Below are positions 41,608 to 52,982 of a stretch of 64,000 bases of DNA, piece after piece; position 1 is the first letter of the stretch, and every line of letters starts with the position of its first letter. This DNA is from Clostridiales bacterium (GTDB taxonomy: Bacteria > Acidobacteriota > Aminicenantia > Aminicenantales > UBA8522). Under the pieces are notes generated by a model that was given only the letters and a program-made list of their open reading frames with translations, ran no database searches and was not told the origin of the DNA. The position numbers and the translations under genes were made by a program. The stretch lies in assembly GCA_029907205.1 (NCBI GenBank), contig JARYMI010000007.1, forward strand, positions 1 through 64,000, written 5' to 3'.

Positions 41608-42708
41608 ATGATTTTCCCGCGACGACAGACGAAACAAATCATGATCGGCCGTGTTCCTATCGGCGGCGGGGCGCCGGTTGCGGTCCAGTCGATGACAAAA
41701 ACAAACACTCATGACATCGAAGCGACCGCAGCTCAGATCAGGAGCCTGGAAAAGGAGGGCTGCGAGATTGTCCGGCTGGCTGTCCCTGACCAGCGGGCAG
41801 CCAAAGCCCTGCCGGAGATAAAAAAGAGGGTCTCTCTCCCGGTCATCGCTGACATCCATTTTGACTATCGGCTGGCTTTGGCCTCGCTCGAGGCCGGCGT
41901 GGACGGGCTGCGCATGAACCCCGGGACGATTGGCGGGGAAGAGAAAATCAAGAAAGTCGTCTGGGCCGCCAAAGAACAGAAAGTCCCGATCCGCATCGGC
42001 GTGAACTCAGGCTCCCTCGAGAAAGACCTGCTCGGCCGCTATGGCGGGGCGACGAGCCGGGCCATGGTCGAGAGCGCCCTCAGGCATATCCGGCTTTTAG
42101 AGGACCTCGGGTTCGACCTGATCAAGGTTTCGCTCAAAGCCTCGGATGTGGCCAGGACGGTTGAGGCCTACAGGCTTCTGGCCGAGAAGGTCGCTTATCC
42201 TTTCCACGCCGGAATCACCGGAGCGGGCAGCCTTTTTTCTGGCGCCGTTCGGTCATCTGTCGGGCTGGGGATTTTGCTCGACGAAGGCCTAGCTGATACG
42301 ATTCGCGTTTCCCTAACCGCGCCGCCCGAGGAAGAAGTCCGCGTTGCCTTCCTCATCCTGGAAAGCCTGGGGCTCAGGCAGAGAGGCCTGCGAATCATCT
42401 CCTGCCCGATCTGCGGCCGTGCTGAGGTTGACATGATGAAGATCTCTTCGGCGGTTGAAAAGAGACTGGCTGCCGCGCGGGTTCTTGCGCCCCTCACTGT
42501 GGCTGTGATGGGATGCATGGTCAACGGCCCCGGCGAAGCCAAAGAAGCTGACATTGGCTTGGCGTGCGGCAGGCGAGCCGGCATCATCTTCAAGCGGGGA
42601 AGACTTCTCCGCCGGGTGCAAGAAGGACGAATCATCGAAGAGTTTGTCGATGAGGTCAAGAAGATGGCTCGAGAGAGGGAGTCGGGGAGAAAAAGAAGGC
42701 ATGGATGA
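41608..42708 (+). CDS. ispG: 4-hydroxy-3-methylbut-2-enyl-diphosphate synthase
   Basis: This 366-residue protein has the TIM-barrel part (VAVQSMTKTNTHD, VIADIHFDYRLA, GLRMNPGTIGG). The C-terminal iron-sulfur part has CPICGRAEVD and GCMVNGPGEA, whose cysteines hold the 4Fe-4S cluster. It is the penultimate MEP pathway enzyme. I chose ATG 41608, which gives the normal N-terminus; the frame extends further upstream into rseP. Its end overlaps the larE start by 8 bp. Confidence 0.95.
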   Translation: MIFPRRQTKQIMIGRVPIGGGAPVAVQSMTKTNTHDIEATAAQIRSLEKEGCEIVRLAVPDQRAAKALPEIKKRVSLPVIADIHFDYRLALASLEAGVDGLRMNPGTIGGEEKIKKVVWAAKEQKVPIRIGVNSGSLEKDLLGRYGGATSRAMVESALRHIRLLEDLGFDLIKVSLKASDVARTVEAYRLLAEKVAYPFHAGITGAGSLFSGAVRSSVGLGILLDEGLADTIRVSLTAPPEEEVRVAFLILESLGLRQRGLRIISCPICGRAEVDMMKISSAVEKRLAAARVLAPLTVAVMGCMVNGPGEAKEADIGLACGRRAGIIFKRGRLLRRVQEGRIIEEFVDEVKKMARERESGRKRRHG

Positions 42709-43597
42709 TAACGTTCACATTCCAAAAACCACACGGCTCAAGCTCGAGCGGCTCCGGAGGACTCTTCAAGAGATGGGAGGAGCCGTGGTCGCGTTTTCGG
42801 GCGGAGTCGACAGCACTTTTCTCCTCAAGGTGGCCTCAGAGGTGCTCGGAGACGGCGTGCTCGCTGTTATCGCCTGCTCAGAGACGTATCCCAAAAGAGA
42901 AATCAAGACGGCGCGGAGCTTAGCCCGCCGCCTCGGCGTCAAACATCTTCTCATCAGAACAGAGGAACTCCTGAACCCCGAATTCCAGAAAAACACACCG
43001 CTTCGCTGCTACCATTGCAAGCAGGAGCTTTTCAGGAAGCTCAAGGAGATCGCGGCCGAGCGGTCCATTTCTCATGTTCTGGACGGGTCGAACGCAGAAG
43101 ACGCCTCAGACTACAGGCCCGGCTCAAGAGCCGGCCGGGAATTGGGTATCCGCTCTCCCCTCCGCGAAGCCCGGCTCACGAAAGCCGAAATCAGGCTGCT
43201 CTCGAGGGGACTCGGCCTTCCCACCTGGGATAAACCCTCGCTGGCTTGCCTCTCCTCGCGTTTTCCCTACAACACGCCGATCGACCTCGAAAACCTTATC
43301 CGGGTTGGACGGGCCGAAGATTGCCTTCGCCAGCATGGTTTTTCTCAGATCAGAGTCAGACACCATGGCGAGACGGCGAGGATAGAAATCGTGCCGGATG
43401 AGTTTGCGAAACTCCTGGACAAACATACAAGGGCCGGGATTATCCGCCAGCTCAAGAAGCTCGGCTACATCTATGTCACTCTCGACCTCGAAGGCTACAG
43501 AACGGGCAGCATGAACGAGCCGCTCCGCCGGACAAAGGCCCAAGAGAAAACGCGACAGGGCCTGTCTCGGTCCACCCCCGGCAAGGCTCGGGCTTGA
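42701..43597 (+). CDS. larE: ATP-dependent sacrificial sulfur transferase LarE
   Basis: This 298-residue PP-loop protein has VVAFSGGVDSTFLLKVASEV and RCYHCKQELFRKLKEIA. The conserved PTWDKPSLACLSSRFPYNTP contains the Cys likely to act as sulfur donor. LarE adenylates pyridinium dicarboxylate derivatives and sulfurises them for the nickel-pincer cofactor of lactate racemase. No larA, larB or larC is nearby, so a different thiolation role is possible. The C-terminal 30 residues are basic and non-conserved. It is the last gene of the uppS operon. Confidence 0.9.
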   Translation: MDDNVHIPKTTRLKLERLRRTLQEMGGAVVAFSGGVDSTFLLKVASEVLGDGVLAVIACSETYPKREIKTARSLARRLGVKHLLIRTEELLNPEFQKNTPLRCYHCKQELFRKLKEIAAERSISHVLDGSNAEDASDYRPGSRAGRELGIRSPLREARLTKAEIRLLSRGLGLPTWDKPSLACLSSRFPYNTPIDLENLIRVGRAEDCLRQHGFSQIRVRHHGETARIEIVPDEFAKLLDKHTRAGIIRQLKKLGYIYVTLDLEGYRTGSMNEPLRRTKAQEKTRQGLSRSTPGKARA

Positions 43598-43691
43598 GAT
43601 TCGTCAGCCCGCTCGTTTCCCGCATTGACTTCTTAGAGGAGGAACCCCGAACCGAGCCACCCGTCGCGTCTCAGCCCATTGTTCTGATGTC

Positions 43692-44654
43692 TCATGCAAC
43701 CAAATTTTCCGGGCGCTCGCCGCGGAGGCCCAGGATGAGGTTGCGGGCCGCTGTCATGGCCATGCGCAGCCGAGTCTCGTATGTGGCGCTTCCGATGTGG
43801 GGGAGGAGAACGACATTGTCAAGCTTGAGAAGCCGGGGATGGACCTCCGGCTCTTTTTCATAGACATCGAGGCCGGCACCCCAGATGTCGCGCCTGGCCA
43901 GCGCCTCAGCCAAAGCTTCCTCGTCGACAATCGGTCCGCGGGCCGCGTTGACGAGGATGGCCTCTTTTTTCATCAGGCTGAGCTTGTCGGCCGAAAGAAG
44001 ATGGAAGGTCGAAGGGTTGAGCGAGGCATGAACGGAAACGATATCTGATGTCCTTAAGAGCTCATCGAGCGGCAGGAAGGCGGCTCCGGAGGCCTTTTCT
44101 TCCCCCAGAGTCAGCCGGCGGGGGTCATTGTAAACGACGTCCATCCGGAAAGCTTGGGCTCGGCGCGCCACGGCCTGGCCAATCCTTCCCATCCCGATGA
44201 TCCCCAGCCGCTTGCCGCTTAGGTCCTGGCCGAGGAAGAGGTCGAGCTCCCAGCCTTTGAGCCGCTTTTTCCGAGTAAATCGATCGGCTTGTGGGATTTT
44301 TCGGGCAGTGGCCAGGATGAGCGCCCAGGTCAGGTCGGCGGTCGCTTCGGTCAGCACTCCTGGTGTGTTAGTGACCAGGATGCCCAGCCGGCGAGCTTCG
44401 CCGATGTCGATGTTGTCGAACCCGACGGCGCAGTTGGCAATGATCCTGAGGCGGGGAGCGGCTTCCATGACCTCCCGGTCGATCTGGTCAACGAGAAAAG
44501 ACAACAGGCCCTCTTTGTCCCTGATTTTTTCCTTGAGCTCAGCCCGGCTCAGCCCGCGACGCGCTTTTCCGCCTTCCAAGGCGGCGTGTTTCTTTAAATA
44601 GACGAGAGCTTCGGGCAGGAGCTTTCGCGTGACCAGAACCCTTGGCTTCATCAT
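43692..44654 (-). CDS. D-isomer-specific 2-hydroxyacid dehydrogenase (glyoxylate reductase-like)
   Basis: This 320-residue protein has NAD motif GKRLGIIGMGRIGQAVARRA, catalytic Arg in NAARGPIVDEEAL, Glu in LDVYEKEPEVHP and His in VVLLPHIGSAT. This set and the length match glyoxylate/hydroxypyruvate reductases. The substrate is uncertain. The second Met (44651) may be the real start. It stands alone on the minus strand, converging with larE. The gap 43598-43691 holds no clear terminator. Confidence 0.92.
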   Translation of the reverse strand: MMKPRVLVTRKLLPEALVYLKKHAALEGGKARRGLSRAELKEKIRDKEGLLSFLVDQIDREVMEAAPRLRIIANCAVGFDNIDIGEARRLGILVTNTPGVLTEATADLTWALILATARKIPQADRFTRKKRLKGWELDLFLGQDLSGKRLGIIGMGRIGQAVARRAQAFRMDVVYNDPRRLTLGEEKASGAAFLPLDELLRTSDIVSVHASLNPSTFHLLSADKLSLMKKEAILVNAARGPIVDEEALAEALARRDIWGAGLDVYEKEPEVHPRLLKLDNVVLLPHIGSATYETRLRMAMTAARNLILGLRGERPENLVA

Positions 44655-44779
44655 TTCAGCTCGGTTAGCATGGCCGGGTTTTCAGGAAAGGGCAAGACGA
44701 AACGCCGGCTTTGCTCGAAGCGAACCAGAAAGAATATAGAACAACCCTCCTCTCGCCCCGGGTTGAGGCTCAGAGGTGA

Positions 44780-45208
44780 CTAATCGGACTTTTCCGTTTT
44801 GACTTCCGTGATGATGCCGATATCTTCGATGCCCGCTTCCTTGAGCTTGTCGAAGACGCCCCCCGGCTCGACGAGCCTGCCGTACTCGACATCAGAGTCT
44901 ATCCGGATGTAGAGCTTCTTATCGCTGGCGCTCAGGAAGGCCTCTTCCAACAGGGCCTGCAGCTTGTCCATGGTGGCTTGATCTTGATTGACGAACATCG
45001 TGCCGTCTCTTCGGATAGCTAAAACGACTTCCGGGTTCTCCGGCATGCTGATCGTGTTCAGGGCGGTAGGAAGTCTGAGATCGACACCCTTCTGGACGAG
45101 CGGCGTCACGACCATGAAGATAATCAACAGCACCAGAAGGACATCGCAGAGGGGGACGACGTTGGGTTCTGACTTGACTTTTTCTTCGCCGCCGATTGAG
45201 ATTGCCAT
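44780..45208 (-). CDS. exbD: ExbD/TolR-family protein
   Basis: This protein of about 142 residues has one N-terminal membrane helix with the functional Asp (NVVPLCDVLLVLLIIFMVVT). A periplasmic domain ends GGVFDKLKEAGIEDIGIITE. The start at 45208 has GAGGG six bases upstream; an ATG four codons earlier overlaps that site. It lies 74 bp behind exbB and completes the proton channel that powers TonB. Confidence 0.93.
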   Translation of the reverse strand: MAISIGGEEKVKSEPNVVPLCDVLLVLLIIFMVVTPLVQKGVDLRLPTALNTISMPENPEVVLAIRRDGTMFVNQDQATMDKLQALLEEAFLSASDKKLYIRIDSDVEYGRLVEPGGVFDKLKEAGIEDIGIITEVKTEKSD

Positions 45209-45282
45209 TTTATCCCTCACATTTCCCCAGCCGGGGGATTCTCCCGGCTCGGGCCAGTGAAATCGCCTTTAAAGGTTCAGGC

Positions 45283-45957
45283 TTAGCCTTCTTGCTTTCT
45301 GATGAAGAAGTCGACAATCTGCGATGTCGTGTTCGACATTTCCGCGCCGTAGATGTCAATCCTCGTGGTTAAGAAATTGTAGCACCAGAGGGCGATAATA
45401 GCCACGCCGATGCCAAAAGCTGTCGTCACCAGCGCTTCCGCGATCCCAGAGGCCACAGCGCCGATCCCGCCAGACCCGGTCAGGGCCATGCCGCGGAAGG
45501 CGTTGATGATGCCGGCGATCGTCCCGAACAGCCCGATGAAGGGAGCAGACGTGGCGATCGTGGCCAGAGTGTTCAACCCTCTCTTGAGTTCCTGGGTGAA
45601 AATGGTGGCTGCCCGCTCGCAACCCCGCTGGGCTGTCCCAATCTGCTCTTCCATGGAGAGATTGGCTTCTTTGCCTTCCAAAAACTCGTGGATGCCGGCG
45701 GCCGTCACGCGGGCCAAATGGCTTCCCTTGTTTTCCTTTTTGGATGAAAGAGCCAGCGCCTCTTTGACCTGTCCGCTCTTGAGCAAATCAGCCAGCTTCG
45801 GAGCGACCGCTTTCGACTTCGTGCGGGCTCTGGCGAAGACAAGCTGTCTTTCGATGAAGAGATAGAGCGAGATGATGGAGAGAGCGATCAGGATAATGGA
45901 GACGCCTTTAGCTAGAGCACCCATAGCCTGCCACATTTCGATCAGACCAAATTGCAT
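45283..45957 (-). CDS. exbB: MotA/TolQ/ExbB proton-channel protein
   Basis: This protein of about 224 residues has three membrane helices: KGVSIILIALSIISLYLFIE, then LATIATSAPFIGLFGTIAGI and GSGGIGAVASGIAEALVTTA into GIGVAIIALWCYN. The APFIGLFGTIAGI segment is the family signature. The ATG at 45957 has AAGGAGGT seven bases upstream; the TTG two codons earlier is too close to that site. It is the middle gene of tonB-exbB-exbD. Confidence 0.94.
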   Translation of the reverse strand: MQFGLIEMWQAMGALAKGVSIILIALSIISLYLFIERQLVFARARTKSKAVAPKLADLLKSGQVKEALALSSKKENKGSHLARVTAAGIHEFLEGKEANLSMEEQIGTAQRGCERAATIFTQELKRGLNTLATIATSAPFIGLFGTIAGIINAFRGMALTGSGGIGAVASGIAEALVTTAFGIGVAIIALWCYNFLTTRIDIYGAEMSNTTSQIVDFFIRKQEG

Positions 45958-46002
45958 GATCAATACCTCCTTTTAAATATCGAAAGCCATTGTCTAGCTT
46001 TA

Positions 46003-46779
46003 TTATTTCAACTGGAATCTTACCGTCACCGTGAAAATGACCCCGCGGGGCCGGCCGTTGATGATCATCGGTTCGTAGACCCACTGCCTGACGGCGTCGA
46101 TGGCTGCCTGGTCTAAGAGAGGAATGGAGCGCAGGACTTTGACGGTCTGGACGCGCCCGTAGATGTCTGTCGTCGCTTCGACGATGACCACGCCTTCCAC
46201 TCGCGCCTGCCGGGCGATTTCAGGGTAAAGCGGCTCGACTTTTTTGAGCAGCTTTGGCGGCTTGATTTCGCCGACGGCCCGGACCGGAGCTTCGATTTCT
46301 CCGACAACACCGCCTAACACGCCGCCGACGACGCCACCCAGGACACCGCCGACGACACCGCCCTCAACTCCGCCCTCGACTCCGCCTTCAACGCCGAAAT
46401 CAGAGATCTGTTCTTCAGCGATTTCTTCGGGGATCTCGACGGGAGCGACGAGCTTGCCGGCCTCGACCGTCGATTGGGCCTGAACGGGCTTGATCCGGGT
46501 CTTGCTCTGGGAGCTCGACTTTTTCTTCGCCGGCGGGGGAGGCGGGGGAGGCGGGGGAGGCGGGGGAGCGAGGAAGGCGCTGTACACTTGAACTTCCGGC
46601 AGCTCGCCGGTTGACATGAGCGGGATGACGACGAGGGCCGCAATCGCGATGGCATGGACGATGAGCGCAAAGGGAAAGGCGAAAGCTCTCCTCGCCGTTT
46701 GTTTTTCACCGATAAAAAACGAATCCTTGAAAAAATCAGGAATCTCGTTTTGCTTTTGAGGTCTTTTTTTCTCGGCCAT
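46003..46779 (-). CDS. tonB: TonB energy-transducing protein
   Basis: This 258-residue protein has a cytoplasmic N-terminus, one membrane helix (AFPFALIVHAIAIAALVVIP), a run of 12 prolines and a Lys/Ser-rich stretch. A Gly-Gly-Val-x repeat follows (about 130-162). The TonB C-terminal domain starts at about 180 (VEPLYPEIARQARVEGVVIV, AVRQWVYEPMIINGRPRG). It links the ExbB/ExbD proton channel to outer-membrane receptors. A near-consensus promoter precedes it. The repeats suggest length variation between strains. Confidence 0.94.
   Translation of the reverse strand: MAEKKRPQKQNEIPDFFKDSFFIGEKQTARRAFAFPFALIVHAIAIAALVVIPLMSTGELPEVQVYSAFLAPPPPPPPPPPPPAKKKSSSQSKTRIKPVQAQSTVEAGKLVAPVEIPEEIAEEQISDFGVEGGVEGGVEGGVVGGVLGGVVGGVLGGVVGEIEAPVRAVGEIKPPKLLKKVEPLYPEIARQARVEGVVIVEATTDIYGRVQTVKVLRSIPLLDQAAIDAVRQWVYEPMIINGRPRGVIFTVTVRFQLK
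46297..46394. repeat. 12-bp imperfect tandem repeat inside tonB
   Basis: About eight copies of a degenerate 12-bp unit encode Gly-Gly-Val followed by Glu, Val or Leu. A separate pure run of GGCGGGGGA units (46531-46569) encodes the proline tract. Both lie in the periplasm-spanning linker. Confidence 0.8.
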
Positions 46780-46822
46780 TATCTTACCTCTATTCCAGGA
46801 GTCATAACCTATCCGCTCTTAA

Positions 46823-46851
46823 AGTATAAAGGAAAAAAAAACTTTTGACAA
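46823..46851 (-). promoter_or_regulatory. Promoter of tonB-exbB-exbD
   Basis: On the minus strand TTGTCA (846-851), a 17-nt spacer rich in T and TATACT (823-828) each differ from consensus by one base. The leader to the tonB ATG would be about 37 nt and contains GAGGT as ribosome site. No Fur-like operator was recognised. Confidence 0.65.
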
Positions 46852-46865
46852 GTCAAGAGTGCTCA

Positions 46866-48023
46866 CTATCTCAAGCCCTTTTTTGTCTTGAAAATTTTCT
46901 GCCAGAAATAGACAAGGACGCAAGATTGATAGATGGAGGAATACGTTCCCACGATAATCCCGATGATCAGAGTAAAAGCGAAATCATTGATGACTTCCCC
47001 GCCAAAAAGGAAAAGGGCCACGACGGTCAGAAGTGTTGTTCCGGAAGTGATGATCGTGCGGCTCAAGGTCTGGTTGATGCTTGTGTTGAGGATCTCCTCG
47101 AGAGGAGTTTTGCGCATCAGCTTGATATTGTCCCGGACCCGGTCAAAAATGACGATGGTGTCGTTAAGGGAATATCCGACGATGGTCAGGATGCCAGCGA
47201 TGACGGGAAGATTGATCTCGCGGTTGGTCGCCGAGAAGATTCCTACCGTGATCACAACGTCATGAAACAGAGTGATGACGGCGGCGACCCCGTACGCCAG
47301 CTTAAAACGAAGACCGATATAAACGAGCATCCCCAGCAAAGCCCAGATCGTGGCCTGGGTCGCTTTGCTGCGCAGGTCGTGACCAACCTGAGGGCCGACG
47401 GTCTCGCGGCTCAACACAGTGATATGGCCGAGAAATGTTTTTTCACGAAGACGGCTCAGGGCGTCCTCGCTGACTCCGAGAGCAGCAAGCTCGGAGAAGT
47501 CTCCGATGATTCCTTTTTCGACGCGATAATCGATGATTTTGCGAGCGGCATCCTCGGCTTCATCGGGGATCGCGGGCTCCAGCAGAAAAACGAGGGACTT
47601 AAGATTCAGGTTGTTCAAGTCCTGCAGCCCCCGTTCGAGGGCCTCTTTTCCCTCGCGTGTCCTTAAGATGTCGATGACCTTGTCGGCCAGGATTTCATGA
47701 GATTCGAGTCCCAACTCCGCTTCTCCTGCGGCCGGCGGCTGCAGGGTGCGGATCAAGAATTCCCGGCTTTCCTTTCCTACTTCCTGGATTCGGCTGGCCC
47801 CAAGCCCCACTCCTCCCAAGTTTTGCCTGATTTCAGAGATTGAAACAGGATTCTTAAACATGATGCGGAGCATGGTGCCGCCGGCAAAATCGACGCCGTA
47901 GTTCAATCCCTTGTGGACGAGAATATTCACCAGGCTGGCGACGATGATGATGCCAGAGAGAAGGAAGGCAAAGTATTTCACCCTCATAAATCTGATGTGC
48001 GTGCCCTTGAATAGTCGGAGCAT
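46866..48023 (-). CDS. secF: Protein translocase subunit SecF
   Basis: This 385-residue protein has six membrane helices. The first is followed by NYGVDFAGGTMLRIMF, the SecF substrate-loop signature. The later conserved blocks GLRFKLAYGVAAVITLFHDV and GYSLNDTIVIFDRVRDN are present. It is longer than typical (about 300) because of an extra periplasmic part at about 70-190. SecDF uses proton flow to help proteins leave the Sec channel. It follows secD by 1 bp. Confidence 0.95.
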   Translation of the reverse strand: MLRLFKGTHIRFMRVKYFAFLLSGIIIVASLVNILVHKGLNYGVDFAGGTMLRIMFKNPVSISEIRQNLGGVGLGASRIQEVGKESREFLIRTLQPPAAGEAELGLESHEILADKVIDILRTREGKEALERGLQDLNNLNLKSLVFLLEPAIPDEAEDAARKIIDYRVEKGIIGDFSELAALGVSEDALSRLREKTFLGHITVLSRETVGPQVGHDLRSKATQATIWALLGMLVYIGLRFKLAYGVAAVITLFHDVVITVGIFSATNREINLPVIAGILTIVGYSLNDTIVIFDRVRDNIKLMRKTPLEEILNTSINQTLSRTIITSGTTLLTVVALFLFGGEVINDFAFTLIIGIIVGTYSSIYQSCVLVYFWQKIFKTKKGLR

Positions 48024-48024
48024 C

Positions 48025-49578
48025 TCAGATACTCAACTTCGCCGTTCTTCTCTTTTTTAAGGTAAGGCCGTCGAAAATCAGCCGGGAGACGAATACAGCC
48101 GAAAACATGCTGGCGCAAATGCCAATGATAAGGGTTATGGCAAATCCTTTGATCGGACCGGTTCCAAATTGGAAGAGAAAGATCGCCGCGATGATCGTCG
48201 TTACGTTGGCGTCCAGAATCGTGCGGAAAGCCCGAGCAAACCCGGTGGCGATCGAGCTGAGCACGCTCTTGCCGGCCAGAAGCTCCTCCCGGATCCGCTC
48301 GAAGACAAGGACGTTGGCGTCGACGGCCATGCCTATCGTCAGGATGATTCCGGCGATGCCTGGCAGGGTTAACGTTGCCTTGAAGTAGCTCAGCGCGCCT
48401 CCAAGGATAATCATGTTGAGGATGAGAGCAGTGATGGCGTTAACTCCCGAGAAGCGGTAGTAGACGACCATGAAGGCCATGACTAAGAAAAGGGCGACGA
48501 CACAGGAAATGAGCCCTTTCCGGATGGAATCTGCCCCAAGCGAAGGACCGATGGTCCGTTCTTCCAAGTACTTGATGGAGGCGGGCAGCGCTCCGGCCCT
48601 GAGGACGACGACGAGATCTTCGGCTTCCTCGATGGTGTAGTTGCCGCGGATGATGCCGCCGCTTGCGGCGGGAATCCGGTCCTCGACACGAGGCGCTGAG
48701 ATGACCCTGTTATCCAGGATGATGGCGATGGAGTTTCCGATATTCTCGGCCGTGAGCTTCTCAAAACGCCGCCCTCCCTCCGGGTTGAGCGAAAAGGAGA
48801 CAGCCGGCGAATTCCACTCATCGACGGTTCGCCGGACGGTGCGGAGGTCTTTTCCCGTCACCACAGCCACCCGGTCAAGCAGGTAGTAGCCTCCCTCGGT
48901 CCGCTTGGGGTCTCCTCTGAGGACTTCAGCATCCTCAGGGACTATCCCGCCGGATGACGCGAGCAGCGTCTGCTCATCGGGCACCGGGCCGGCTTTGACG
49001 AGCTTCCATTCTAAGATGGCGGTCGTTTTGATCAAGTTTTTCACCCTGTCCGGGTCATCGACGCCGGGAAGCTCGATGATGACCCTGTCTCCGGCCAGGC
49101 CCTGCCTCTGGATTGTCGGCTCAGCCACTCCAAACTGGTCAACCCTGTTGCGGATGGTTTCCAAAGCCTGAGTAACAGCCTGCTCCTTGAGGTATTGCTG
49201 GACGCCGAGTTTCATCGTCAGGGTGGCGGTGTCGCCGATGATGGTGTAATCCCACTCTTGAAAGCTCTCATCAAGGAGGTCTCTGAGCTTTCCTTCCTGG
49301 TCGTGCAGGATTCCCTGGATGGAAAGCTGGCCCACTTTTCCTTTGATGATGGTCTTGAAGGTTATGTCCTTTTTCTTCAATTGATCCTGCAGGCGGGTGA
49401 TCTCCTGGTCGGTCTCGATGGTGATGGCGTCTTCAGTGACGACTTGAAGGACTAGATGTATGCCTCCCTGGAGGTCCAGCCCGAGGTTAATCTTTTTTGC
49501 GGGCGGATAAACCAGGAAGATGGCCAACGCCGTCACGCCGACGACAAAGATCACCTTCCAACGCAGCCCTTTTCTCAC
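48025..49578 (-). CDS. secD: Protein translocase subunit SecD
   Basis: This 517-residue protein has NLGLDLQGGIHLVLQV after the first helix. The P1 head region (ETIRNRVDQFGVAEPTIQRQ) and the membrane part (ATLTLPGIAGIILTIGMAVD, ANVLVFERIREEL) are typical. The proton-path Asp in GMAVDANV is present. It sits in the order tgt-yajC-secD-secF, the classic arrangement. Confidence 0.96.
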   Translation of the reverse strand: MRKGLRWKVIFVVGVTALAIFLVYPPAKKINLGLDLQGGIHLVLQVVTEDAITIETDQEITRLQDQLKKKDITFKTIIKGKVGQLSIQGILHDQEGKLRDLLDESFQEWDYTIIGDTATLTMKLGVQQYLKEQAVTQALETIRNRVDQFGVAEPTIQRQGLAGDRVIIELPGVDDPDRVKNLIKTTAILEWKLVKAGPVPDEQTLLASSGGIVPEDAEVLRGDPKRTEGGYYLLDRVAVVTGKDLRTVRRTVDEWNSPAVSFSLNPEGGRRFEKLTAENIGNSIAIILDNRVISAPRVEDRIPAASGGIIRGNYTIEEAEDLVVVLRAGALPASIKYLEERTIGPSLGADSIRKGLISCVVALFLVMAFMVVYYRFSGVNAITALILNMIILGGALSYFKATLTLPGIAGIILTIGMAVDANVLVFERIREELLAGKSVLSSIATGFARAFRTILDANVTTIIAAIFLFQFGTGPIKGFAITLIIGICASMFSAVFVSRLIFDGLTLKKRRTAKLSI

Positions 49579-49600
49579 GCTTGGCTCTCCCCCCTGGAAG

Positions 49601-52130
<2,530 letters not shown>

Positions 52131-52209
52131 GCTTTCAGTTAAACGCGATTTCCCGAATAAGTCAACTGCCCCGCCTCTCTATGGCGAATGACCAGCAGTT
52201 TCGCCGGGC

Positions 52210-52239
52210 TTGAAGAAAATCGGGGCTTTCTGCTATATT
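52210..52239 (+). promoter_or_regulatory. Promoter of lepB
   Basis: TTGAAG (210-215), an 18-nt spacer and TATATT (234-239) lie before the lepB ATG at 52262. AGGTGA (253-258) provides the ribosome site, so this transcript is not leaderless. Confidence 0.55.
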
Positions 52240-52261
52240 AGCTCCTTCTTGCAGGTGACCG

Positions 52262-52963
52262 ATGAAAAAAGAAAAGAAGCCCCGTGATAAAAGCACATTC
52301 CGCGAATACTTCGAGCTTATTGCCGAGACAGCTGTGTTTGTCTTCTTCGTCATGACTTTTGTCGTCCAGGCCTTCCAGATTCCGACCGGTTCGATGGAGC
52401 CGACTCTCCTCATCGGCGATTTCCTCCTCGTCAACAAGTTCATCTACCAAACGCCGCGGTTTTCCTTAGAGAAGGCTGTTCTGCCTCAGAAAGAGGTCAA
52501 GCGTCATGACATCGTCGTCTTCAAGTACCCGAAAGACCTGACCAAGGACTTTGTCAAGCGTGTGATTGCTTTGGAAGGGGAGAAGGTTGAAATCAGGGAC
52601 AAACAGGTTCTCGTCAACGACCTGCCCATCAGCGAGACCTACAAAGTCCACAACGACAGCCAGGTTTTCACCAGAAACGGATATTATCACTATGACGATT
52701 CCATCCGGGATAATTTCGGGCCGGTCGTCGTTCCGGCCGGGCAGTGTTTCGTCATGGGCGACAACCGCGACAACAGCATGGACAGCCGCTACTGGAGCTT
52801 CCTGCCGATGAGCTACATCAAGGGCAAGCCCTGGATTATCTACTTTTCCTATCGGGCCGATCGGGATGCCTATGCAAAAACGAGCGCTCGCGAGAGGCTG
52901 AAAAAAATCTTGAGTTTCCTCCCCAAAGCCCGTTGGGGCCGGATGCTGCGGGTCATCAACTGA
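52262..52963 (+). CDS. lepB: Signal peptidase I
   Basis: This 233-residue protein has one N-terminal membrane helix (AETAVFVFFVMTFVVQAFQI). The catalytic Ser is in IPTGSMEPTL, the catalytic Lys in DFVKRVIALEGE, and the C-terminal box is MGDNRDNSMDSRYW. It removes signal peptides at the outer face of the inner membrane. AGGTGA lies four bases before the ATG. It fits with the nearby Sec genes but is on the opposite strand. Confidence 0.96.
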   Translation: MKKEKKPRDKSTFREYFELIAETAVFVFFVMTFVVQAFQIPTGSMEPTLLIGDFLLVNKFIYQTPRFSLEKAVLPQKEVKRHDIVVFKYPKDLTKDFVKRVIALEGEKVEIRDKQVLVNDLPISETYKVHNDSQVFTRNGYYHYDDSIRDNFGPVVVPAGQCFVMGDNRDNSMDSRYWSFLPMSYIKGKPWIIYFSYRADRDAYAKTSARERLKKILSFLPKARWGRMLRVIN

Positions 52964-52982
52964 CAGGACAACGCCTTCTTCA

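Noticed and set aside
40470-41708. Long minus-strand frame (412 codons) opposite rseP and the ispG start
   Set aside because: Mirror of a GC-rich coding strand; rseP has all expected catalytic motifs and the antisense product has none.
46297-46394. Possible CRISPR-like array
   Set aside because: The 12-bp units are contiguous and in frame within tonB, without spacers; no cas genes are present.
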